Of a stretch of 64,000 nucleotides of DNA, positions 25,289 through 31,422 are shown piece by piece. Under the pieces are notes generated by a model. It was not told the DNA's origin. It made no database searches and worked only from the letters and a program-made list of their open reading frames with translations. This DNA comes from CAINVV01 sp963663675 (lineage in GTDB: Bacteria > Bacteroidota > Bacteroidia > Bacteroidales > Prolixibacteraceae): contig OY760498.1 of NCBI GenBank assembly GCA_963663675.1, positions 186,001 to 250,000 on the forward strand. Direction: 5' to 3'. Numbering within the stretch: position 1 is the stretch's first letter; every line of letters begins with the position of its first letter. The position numbers and the translations under genes were made by a program.

Positions 25289-26497
25289 ATGAAGGAAAAT
25301 ATTTTTAAACTGTCAACAGTTCAGCTGAAAGAGATAGCATTGGATCTTCAGCAAAAAGTAGAAAAAGGCTTGAATCACGAAAAGACCGAGATTCAGTGTA
25401 TTCCAACCTATATCAAACCAAAGACACTGGGTGTGGAAGGTCAGGCGACTGTATTGGATCTTGGTGGAACCAACTACCGGGCTTCAGTTGTCAGTTTCAA
25501 TGATGGCAGTATCGACATCTATCCTTCTGATGGATGGAGTAAAGACCTGAGTATCATGAAAACAAAAGGATTCACTGAAAAAGATCTTTTTGAACAACAG
25601 GCTTCTTTTCTCAAAGACCTTAAATTGCCCGCCAAATCACCGATCGGATATTGTTTCTCCTATCCCGCAGAATGTCTTCCGGACGGAGATGCAAAACTGC
25701 TGCGCTGGACCAAGGGAGTCGACATTCCTGAAATGCTGGACCAGCCTATCGGTAAACCTTTGAAGGAATTTCTGAATGAACAGGGAACAGTGGAATTTAC
25801 CGCTGTTAAAGTTATTAATGATACGGTGGCCAGCCTCTTCGCAGGGTTGTCTGACAGTTCTTATGATGCTTACATCGGACTGATAGTAGGTACAGGAACC
25901 AATATGGCTACTTTCATCCATTCAGACAGGATTGGCAAGCTGGACAGGACACTGAACTGGCAGGGTCTTACTCCGATTAACCTGGAGTCAGGAAACTATC
26001 GTCCATTGTATCCTACCGTTATCGACGACCAGGTAGATGCTGCCTCAGGTACGCAGGGTGCACAGCGTTTTGAAAAAGCCGTTTCAGGTATGTACCTGGG
26101 AAAAATATTCACCGCTCTCTTCCCTGAAGATGGCTTTGATGAATCATTCGACGCCAAGTCCATGACTGATCTGATTAACAAGCCTGATAAGCACAAAAAG
26201 AAACATGTCCGTGCTGCCCGCCGCATTTACAAGCGTTCCGCCAAACTGGTCGCCGCTTCACTTGCCGGACTTACAGCCGTTATGGTTTCCCATGATCCTT
26301 CCATCAAAAAAGTTTGCCTTACAGCCGAGGGAAGCCTTTTCTGGAGCAAAGTTAAAAACTGTAAATCTTACAATAAGCTGGTAGACAAATATTTGAAGAC
26401 AGTTCTGGAAGAGCTTGGGCACAAGGATGTCAAAGTGAAGATCAATGAGATTCACAATGCCAACCTGATTGGTTCAGCTGTTGCAGCGTTATCCTAG
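25289..26497 (+). CDS. Hexokinase (eukaryotic-type hexokinase family)
   Basis: This enzyme phosphorylates glucose or other hexoses at carbon 6 with ATP. The start chosen is ATG at 25289 (MKENIFKLSTVQLKEIA), giving 402 residues; an in-frame ATG at 25253 adds 12 residues of no family resemblance. ATP-binding and sugar-binding motifs of the hexokinase_1/hexokinase_2 type are visible: VLDLGGTNYRASVVSF (phosphate 1), a sugar-binding segment around KSPIGYCFSYPAECLPDGDAKLLRWTKG, VKVINDTVASLFAGLSD with the catalytic aspartate, GLIVGTGTNMATF and VCLTAEGSLFW. This differs from the ROK/glucokinase type. It may feed the zwf/pgl route encoded elsewhere in the window. Confidence 0.9.
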   Translation: MKENIFKLSTVQLKEIALDLQQKVEKGLNHEKTEIQCIPTYIKPKTLGVEGQATVLDLGGTNYRASVVSFNDGSIDIYPSDGWSKDLSIMKTKGFTEKDLFEQQASFLKDLKLPAKSPIGYCFSYPAECLPDGDAKLLRWTKGVDIPEMLDQPIGKPLKEFLNEQGTVEFTAVKVINDTVASLFAGLSDSSYDAYIGLIVGTGTNMATFIHSDRIGKLDRTLNWQGLTPINLESGNYRPLYPTVIDDQVDAASGTQGAQRFEKAVSGMYLGKIFTALFPEDGFDESFDAKSMTDLINKPDKHKKKHVRAARRIYKRSAKLVAASLAGLTAVMVSHDPSIKKVCLTAEGSLFWSKVKNCKSYNKLVDKYLKTVLEELGHKDVKVKINEIHNANLIGSAVAALS

Positions 26498-26521
26498 TTT
26501 ATTGGTGATCAGGGCATAGAG

Positions 26522-26597
26522 TTATGAGTTATCAGTTGTGATATTCTATATTTAATCCTGGTATAGTGCATCATAACTGATAGCTCATAATTTTTTT
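26522..26597 (+). terminator. Hairpin terminator after the hexokinase gene
   Basis: Arms at 26522-26542 and 26570-26590 pair over 21 positions with two G-U type differences; the loop is 27 nt and a run of seven T follows at 26591-26597. The T run ends 3 nt before the ATG of the next gene. The arms resemble the dispersed TTATGAG repeats. Confidence 0.65.
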
Positions 26598-26600
26598 ACA

Positions 26601-27050
26601 ATGGTCGAATTCTTACAGCAATACGGTCTTACAGGACTCTTTATCTCCGGATTCCTTTCCGGATCGATACTTCCTTTTAACTCAGAGGCAGTCATGTCAG
26701 TGCTGATCCTGGCTGGAATTAACGGTACGGCATGTATCCTGGTTGGAACCGCCGGGAATACGCTGGGAGGCATTTCAATTTTCTACCTTGGATATCTTGG
26801 CCGGATAGAATGGATCGAAAAATACGGCAAAGTAAGGATGGAAAAAATTCGTGCTATCCTGCCCAAATTGAAAAAATACGGACCTCTTGCAGCTTTGCTT
26901 TCCTTTGTGCCGGTAATTGGTGATGTGTTAATCCTGGGACTTGGCTTTTTCAGGATTTCGCCCAAACTCACCCTTATGTTTATGTTTATCGGCAAAGCTG
27001 CCCGTTATTGGTTGCTTGCGGAAACCATAAAACTTATGATGCCAAACTAA
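26601..27050 (+). CDS. YqaA-like membrane protein of the DedA/SNARE-associated group
   Basis: The 149-residue inner-membrane protein has about four helices. The first re-entrant-like region reads LTGLFISGFLSGSILPFNSEAVM, with the conserved FLSGSILPF...SE of YqaA relatives. It is followed by GTAGNTLGGISIFYLGYLG, then a basic loop WIEKYGKVRMEKIRAILPKLKKYGPLAALLSFVPVIGDVLILGLGFFR. The GxxxGxxxxYxxG pattern and the glycine-proline repeats place it with the small DedA-like proteins, some of which flip phospholipids; function here is not known. The start codon follows directly on a hairpin and T run, so it is probably translated from a separate or read-through transcript. Confidence 0.8.
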   Translation: MVEFLQQYGLTGLFISGFLSGSILPFNSEAVMSVLILAGINGTACILVGTAGNTLGGISIFYLGYLGRIEWIEKYGKVRMEKIRAILPKLKKYGPLAALLSFVPVIGDVLILGLGFFRISPKLTLMFMFIGKAARYWLLAETIKLMMPN

Positions 27051-27169
27051 TTTTGGATTTTGGAATTATAGAGGAGTTACTTACTCTTTTTCATTTACCC
27101 TACCTCGTTTAATATCCTAATAAATCACTAATTTTGATACCCGGTATTCGAAATCCGAAATCCAAAATT
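27049..27169. repeat. Long-loop inverted repeat between the YqaA-like gene and dtd
   Basis: Arms at 27049-27063 (AATTTTGGATTTTGG) and 27155-27169 match as an inverted repeat at 14 of 15 positions, enclosing 91 bases. Similar TTGGATTTTGAATT text follows metG at 18892-18908. Confidence 0.5.
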
Positions 27170-27180
27170 GACAATAATCC

Positions 27181-27636
27181 ATGCGTGTTGTAATCCAGCG
27201 AGTCTCCAGGGCATCTGTCAGCGTCGGTGGCCGGGAGGTTTCATCAATCGGGGCGGGAATGCTGGTACTGGCAGGTTTCGGGCATGCCGACACTTCGGAT
27301 GATCTTGAATGGATAAGTGCCAAAATTGTCAGTCTAAGGATTTTTGACGACCAGTCCGGAGTGATGAATCTCTCAGTAAAGGAAACAGGAGGAGGGATAT
27401 TGCTGATAAGTCAGTTTACATTGCATGCAGCTACAAAAAAAGGCAACAGGCCTTCCTATATCAGGGCCGCTCCTCCTGACATTTCTGTCCCCCTGTACAA
27501 TCTTTTCATTGAAAAGGTTACTGAAAAACTGGGCAAAAAGGTTGGGACAGGTATATTCGGAGCAGAAATGAAGGTTGATCTTGTCAATGAAGGGCCCGTT
27601 ACCATCATCCTTGATTCCAAAAACAAGGAATTCTGA
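27181..27636 (+). CDS. dtd: D-aminoacyl-tRNA deacylase
   Basis: This enzyme removes D-amino acids (and glycine from tRNA-Ala) from mischarged tRNAs. The 151-residue protein starts MRVVIQRVSRASVSVGG, standard for DTD. It contains the active-site motifs SQFTLHA at about 80 and NEGPVTIILDS at about 138 (the NxGPVT element). Other conserved parts are RIFDDQSGVMNLSV and RPSYIRAAPP. Length is normal. It is followed 57 bp later by deoC with its own promoter. Confidence 0.97.
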   Translation: MRVVIQRVSRASVSVGGREVSSIGAGMLVLAGFGHADTSDDLEWISAKIVSLRIFDDQSGVMNLSVKETGGGILLISQFTLHAATKKGNRPSYIRAAPPDISVPLYNLFIEKVTEKLGKKVGTGIFGAEMKVDLVNEGPVTIILDSKNKEF

Positions 27637-27657
27637 ATTTGGGTTGCCTTTAAAAAA

Positions 27658-27665
27658 TAATTTTG
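27658..27665 (+). promoter_or_regulatory. Promoter -7 box (TAATTTTG) for deoC
   Basis: Exact TAnnTTTG match 28 nt before the deoC ATG. Confidence 0.5.
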
Positions 27666-27693
27666 CTTTCAATGATTTATTAACACATTACTT

Positions 27694-28563
27694 ATGAGCA
27701 GTTCGTTTAAAAATACAGAACGTATCTTTCACGAAAGTGAAGTAGAGAACGGAGTTGAGGCCATCAGGGCAAAAATGGGTGAAAATTTCCTTAAAGCTGA
27801 CCTTAAACTGGCTTTTTCCTGCATCGATTTAACCACGCTGGGCTCCGATGATACGCAGGAAAAAGGAAGGAAAATGGCCGAAAAAGTTTCCTTGTTCACC
27901 CGGCATTTCATGGAACTTCCCAATGTGGCTGCTATTTGTGTCTACCCAACCCTGGTCAGGACTGTCCGGGAAAACCTGAACGATCATAATGTTGCAATTG
28001 CTGCTGTTTCAGCCGGGTTCCCCTCCTCCATGACCTTTTCTGAAGTGAAGGAGCTCGAAACTGCGATGACGGTTTTGGCAGGTGCTGATGAAATTGACAT
28101 CGTAATATCCGTCGGAACATTTCTTGAAGGTAATTATTCGGCTGTAGCAGAGGAGATTGCAGCTGTAAAAATAAGTTGCGGAGAGGCTCATCTTAAGGTG
28201 ATCCTGGAAACAGGGGCGCTCAAGACACCGGGTAATATCTGGAAAGCATCCATGCTTGCCATGCAAAGTGGTGCCGATTTTATAAAAACATCAACAGGGA
28301 AAATGGAACCGGCTGCGACACCGGAAGCTGCCTGGGTGATGTGTAGCGCAATAAAGGAATATTACCATAGGACAGGGAAAAAAATCGGATTTAAGGCTGC
28401 CGGAGGAATTGTTGAAAGCACTGATGCCATTTTGTACGTTTCAATTGTACGTGAGATACTGGGAGAAGAATGGCTCAACCCTAAATTATTCAGAATTGGT
28501 GCCAGTCGCCTGGCAAACAATCTTTTAACTTCGATCACGGAAGAAAAAATTTCGTACTTTTAG
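27694..28563 (+). CDS. deoC: Deoxyribose-phosphate aldolase
   Basis: This cytoplasmic enzyme cleaves 2-deoxyribose 5-phosphate to glyceraldehyde 3-phosphate and acetaldehyde in deoxynucleoside breakdown. The 289-residue TIM-barrel protein has CIDLTTLGSDDT near the start, VCVYP-like AAICVYPTLV, the Schiff-base lysine in GADFIKTSTGK, and the second lysine in IGFKAAGGI. GADEIDIVISVGTFLEGNY and LKVILETGAL are also typical. It is of the longer bacterial type (about 250-300 residues). No nucleoside phosphorylase is adjacent. Confidence 0.95.
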   Translation: MSSSFKNTERIFHESEVENGVEAIRAKMGENFLKADLKLAFSCIDLTTLGSDDTQEKGRKMAEKVSLFTRHFMELPNVAAICVYPTLVRTVRENLNDHNVAIAAVSAGFPSSMTFSEVKELETAMTVLAGADEIDIVISVGTFLEGNYSAVAEEIAAVKISCGEAHLKVILETGALKTPGNIWKASMLAMQSGADFIKTSTGKMEPAATPEAAWVMCSAIKEYYHRTGKKIGFKAAGGIVESTDAILYVSIVREILGEEWLNPKLFRIGASRLANNLLTSITEEKISYF

Positions 28564-29001
28564 CCGGGACCCGGGGAAGTCGTCCGAAATTGCGGGTTAA
28601 TTGCCCTGATCAGCAATTACATCTCTGTTGCCAGGATTAAATTATTCTGATCAGTTTTCAGGCTTTCTTTGTAAATTTGATGCTCTTGTCTGGCCCTGCT
28701 TCCCCAATGGTGTGGGTCAAATTAAAAGCGATCTTAACAGGGAAAATGCCCGGGTTGCACTTGAACTTATACAATTTAGGGCGGTATCCCAAACAGCGCT
28801 GGATGAAACCTGGAGTGCCCTTCGGGGGAGGCCTCACAATATGGTGGAAAAATAGCTGAGATTTTGATGAGTATTTAGCAATAGCTAAAAACACAAGGAT
28901 GTATTAAGTAACTTATAATTAATTATTTACTGGGATTGAGATAGTTTGTTTATATCGTTACTCTATTATAACTTATCATTCATCATTTTTAATTGTCTGT
29001 C
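28564..29001. other. Intergenic region without an assignable gene
   Basis: These 438 bases contain overlapping open frames on both strands (60-78 codons around 28630-28894) but none has a recognisable family. A 78-codon minus-strand frame includes PPPKGTPGFIQRCLGYRPKLY; a plus-strand frame includes LYNLGRYPKQRWMKPGVPF. Two TGATCAG palindromes lie at about 28608-28614 and 28649-28655. The stretch 28690-28860 is GC-richer than the intergenic DNA around it. It could be a small RNA or a decayed gene; I see no proof of either. Confidence 0.4.
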
Positions 29002-29481
29002 ATGGAAAGATTTGCTGATCAGGCTTGTTGCCCGGAATTCAATCCCGAACCCTGGGATGACAAAGAATTCGAATGGAACAACAAGGTATTTATCAAGGGT
29101 TCCATTATTACCTTCTTCTACATGCCGCTCAATTTTGGCAGTGTGATGAAGAACCTGGACAAAGTGATTTCAGCTGCCGGTGCCGACTGGTCTGAAGGAA
29201 TTTGTTTGTCCGAACATACTTCCAAATGGAACATGGACATCTATGTATCCGCGGATAAGCCGGTTCCATCCCTTGGACACAAACTTTTTACCGGGAAGTT
29301 TTATGGTAAAGTGTATGAAGGACCCTTTAAGGACACCGGGAAATGGTACAGTAGCTTCGTGGAAACACTCAAAAGCAAAGGGTACAAATATGAAAAAATC
29401 TACGAATGGTATACTACCTGTCCGAAATGTGCCAAAAAGTATGGCAACAACTATGTGGTGTTGATTGCGTTACTGGAGTGA
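29002..29481 (+). CDS. Conserved hypothetical protein with C-terminal CPKC motif (GyrI-like small-molecule-binding fold possible)
   Basis: The 159-residue protein starts MERFADQACCPEFNPEPWD, then contains PLNFGSVMKNLDKVISAAGADW, a central SKWNMDIYVSADKPVP, the segment FTGKFYGKVYEGPFKDTGKWYSSF, and the C-terminal YTTCPKCAKKYGNNYVVLIALLE. I recall this as a widespread bacterial and archaeal family annotated only as hypothetical or hydrolase-like. The pattern of a small alpha/beta domain with KVYEGPY and a late aromatic strand resembles GyrI-like ligand-binding proteins. The cysteines CC near the start and CPKC near the end may bind metal or form redox pairs. A TTG at 28993 would add three residues; ATG at 29002 is preferred. 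Confidence 0.7.
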   Translation: MERFADQACCPEFNPEPWDDKEFEWNNKVFIKGSIITFFYMPLNFGSVMKNLDKVISAAGADWSEGICLSEHTSKWNMDIYVSADKPVPSLGHKLFTGKFYGKVYEGPFKDTGKWYSSFVETLKSKGYKYEKIYEWYTTCPKCAKKYGNNYVVLIALLE

Positions 29482-29491
29482 GCTGAAATTT

Positions 29492-29525
29492 AATCACCTA
29501 CAATTCCTTTGAGTGGAAGGTGATT
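29492..29525. terminator. Possible shared hairpin between convergent genes
   Basis: An 8-bp inverted repeat (AATCACCT at 29492-29499 with AGGTGATT at 29518-29525) lies between two convergent genes. No T run follows, so termination is uncertain. Confidence 0.4.
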
Positions 29526-29533
29526 CAAACCGT

Positions 29534-30508
29534 CTAACTCTCCCTTGTGGTTACATATTCGACAAAAGCAATAAGTGCCTGCTTGTATTCGGAATCCGGG
29601 TAGATGGTTAACTGGTCAATTGCCTTTTGATGATACTGTTCCATCACTTTTTCAGCATATTCAAATCCTCCTTTGGCTTCAATGAAGCGTTTTACTTCTG
29701 TAATATCATGTGAGGATTTGTTTTTCTTGCTCACAATGTTTAGAATGGTTCTGCGTTCGGAAGAGCTCCCCTGGTTGAGCGCAAAAATTAGCGGAAGAGT
29801 AATTTTTTTCTCGTGGAGATCATTTCCGGATGGTTTTCCGACAAGACTGGATTTTTTGAAGTCGAACAGGTCATCCTTGATCTGAAAAGCAATTCCTGCA
29901 TACTCACCGAACAACCTCATCCGCTCTATGATCTCAGGATTTTCAGTTACTGAACAGGTTCCCACTGCTGCACTCGTTGCCATCAGGGAAGCTGTCTTTT
30001 TGCGGATGATCTCAAAATAAACTTCCTCGGTAATATCCAGTTTTCTTGCTTTCTGTATCTGGAGAATCTCTCCTTCACTCATCTCCCGCACAGCAGCGGA
30101 GATGAATTGCAATATATCGTAGTCTTTGTGTTCAATAGACCACAGCAATCCTTTGGCCAGGATAAAATCTCCTACCAATACGGCCAGTTTATTTTTCCAA
30201 ATAGCATTTACCGAAAAGAAACCACGCCGCTGGTAAGACTCATCAACAACATCATCATGCACCAGCGTTGCTGTGTGAAGCAACTCAATAGTGAGCGCTG
30301 CATGGTAGGTACGCTCATTAAACTCCCCGTTTAGCTTCGCCGACAGAAAAACCAGGATGGGCCGCATCTGTTTTCCCTTGCTGCGAAGAATGTAGTTCAT
30401 GATAGTATCAAGCAGAGGAATAGAAGTTTTGGTCGATTTCTTGAAATAGGGTTCAAAAAGACTTAGTTCCTTCTCAACCGGCGCAATGATTTCTTTTTTT
30501 GATGCCAT
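29534..30508 (-). CDS. Trans-polyprenyl diphosphate synthase (octaprenyl/heptaprenyl type)
   Basis: This enzyme condenses isopentenyl diphosphate units onto an allylic primer to make the side chain of menaquinone (or a related long-chain prenyl diphosphate). The 324-residue protein has the first aspartate-rich motif LLHTATLVHDDVVDE (DDVVD at 85-89), the second in FQIKDDLFDF at about 213, and GKQMRP and KKTASLMATS typical of the family. Small residues upstream of the first motif (IELLHTA) fit long-chain synthases, but exact chain length cannot be read. Its ~110-nt leader contains the conserved element at 30560-30612. Confidence 0.93.
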   Translation of the reverse strand: MASKKEIIAPVEKELSLFEPYFKKSTKTSIPLLDTIMNYILRSKGKQMRPILVFLSAKLNGEFNERTYHAALTIELLHTATLVHDDVVDESYQRRGFFSVNAIWKNKLAVLVGDFILAKGLLWSIEHKDYDILQFISAAVREMSEGEILQIQKARKLDITEEVYFEIIRKKTASLMATSAAVGTCSVTENPEIIERMRLFGEYAGIAFQIKDDLFDFKKSSLVGKPSGNDLHEKKITLPLIFALNQGSSSERRTILNIVSKKNKSSHDITEVKRFIEAKGGFEYAEKVMEQYHQKAIDQLTIYPDSEYKQALIAFVEYVTTRES

Positions 30509-30559
30509 GCAATAATTGCTGTTTCATGTGATATAATCTGATTTTGAAACGCCACATGG

Positions 30560-30612
30560 AATACCCACATAATCATTCACAGTTGGTGTGGCAATAGTCC
30601 CATGGGTATTTC
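30560..30612 (-). promoter_or_regulatory. Conserved structured leader element, copy 1 (5' UTR of the polyprenyl synthase gene)
   Basis: As RNA, AAUACCCA at the 5' end can pair with UGGGUAUU at the 3' end (8 bp), and inside CACA pairs with UGUG around the loop CCAAC. It is homologous to 51097-51150: 25 of 31 bases match in the best half, including CACACCAAC. A -7 box lies 7 bp upstream, so the element starts almost at the transcript 5' end. A further segment just downstream (UGUGGC) could pair with GCCACA in the element, an alternative or pseudoknot fold. Confidence 0.55.
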
Positions 30613-30618
30613 TATAGT

Positions 30619-30626
30619 CAAAAGTA
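30619..30626 (-). promoter_or_regulatory. Promoter -7 box (TACTTTTG) for the polyprenyl synthase gene
   Basis: Exact TAnnTTTG match; transcription would begin just ahead of the leader element. Confidence 0.6.
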
Positions 30627-30716
30627 ATATTTTTTCTGCGACCCCAATATTGTTTGTATCTGTTCTAAATTAAACATTTTAACGATTTGTTCTATTGATT
30701 AACTATATGTTATCTA

Positions 30717-30724
30717 TATATTTG
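30717..30724 (+). promoter_or_regulatory. Promoter -7 box (TATATTTG) for the ArsR gene
   Basis: Exact match with TTG 19 nt upstream at 30695-30697, the usual Bacteroidota spacing. Confidence 0.6.
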
Positions 30725-30860
30725 TCTTAGTAAATTACAATTTTTCCTGTTCTTCAACCGTTTTTGAATAGTCATGACTCAGCAATATTTTCCGGAATTG
30801 AACTTAACCTTTGGGTCTCTGGCGATTTCAACTGACCTTAATAAATCAAATTCTACTCAC

Positions 30861-31163
30861 ATGAACCCGAACGAACAAACATTAGAAAAGTTGACGCTCG
30901 CAGCGGAGATGCTAAAGGCAATAGCCCATCCTATGCGAATTACCATCGTAAGTTTTCTGGAGGGCACACAAAGACTGACTGTGACCGAAATTTATGAACG
31001 TCTAGGCATTGAGCAATCTGCCACATCGCACCATCTGGGAATATTGAAATCCAAAGGTGTACTTGCCTCTACACGTGACGGAAAAAACACCTATTACTAT
31101 TTGAAACATCCTGGATTAAGCGGTATTCTCAAATGCGTTGAAAGCTGCCAGTGTGATAATTAG
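30861..31163 (+). CDS. ArsR/SmtB family metalloregulator
   Basis: This is a small winged-helix repressor of 100 residues from ATG 30861. The frame is open from an upstream ATG at 30774, but the extra 29 residues are not family-like. The core reads LTLAAEMLKAIAHPMRITIVSFLEG, then the helix-turn-helix LTVTEIYERLGIEQSATSHHLGILKSKGVLAS, the wing TRDGKNTYYYLK, and the tail ILKCVESCQCDN. Three cysteines at the C terminus suggest metal or thiol sensing through the last helix, as in alpha-5-type sensors; the usual CVC box in the recognition region is absent. No transporter or detoxification gene is adjacent, so its target is unknown; it may regulate itself. Confidence 0.85.
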   Translation: MNPNEQTLEKLTLAAEMLKAIAHPMRITIVSFLEGTQRLTVTEIYERLGIEQSATSHHLGILKSKGVLASTRDGKNTYYYLKHPGLSGILKCVESCQCDN

Positions 31164-31281
31164 GTGGCAGTTCACAACGTTCAATTGTAAGTAGTTAATT
31201 ATTTAAACTACTGAATAAGTGAGTTTTAGTAAGGGTAAAGGATAAAATTCGTCATATTGAAGTACCTGATAAATAATAATC

Positions 31282-31312
31282 AGCCGGCATGCATTTGTCC
31301 GGCTTTTCTTTT
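31282..31312 (+). terminator. Intrinsic terminator after the ArsR gene
   Basis: Stem AGCCGG (31282-31287) with CCGGCT (31299-31304), followed by TTTCTTTT. Confidence 0.75.
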
Positions 31313-31358
31313 GCCAATTTTATGACTTTAAATGGCTGATAATCATTAATTTGAATTT

Positions 31359-31403
31359 TTGACAATTGTCAGCTGTTAATTGTCAATTTCTTATGTAGCT
31401 TTG
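31359..31403 (+). promoter_or_regulatory. polA promoter region with dyad and -7 box (TAGCTTTG)
   Basis: The -7 box at 31396-31403 is an exact TAnnTTTG match 20 bp before the polA ATG. At 31359-31386 TTGACAAT and ATTGTCAA form an inverted repeat, with a perfect 12-base palindrome TGACAATTGTCA in its first half. This covers the -33 area and may be an operator. Confidence 0.5.
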
Positions 31404-31422
31404 GTTCAAATATATTATTTCG

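Noticed and set aside
28658..28894. 78-codon minus-strand ORF with PPPKGTPGFIQRCLGYRP
   Set aside because: It competes with overlapping frames on the other strand and has no recognised homologue, so I list the region only as unassigned.
30774..30860. 29-residue N-terminal extension of the ArsR protein
   Set aside because: The family core begins just after the ATG at 30861 and the extension has no resemblance to ArsR proteins; translation from 30774 cannot be fully excluded.
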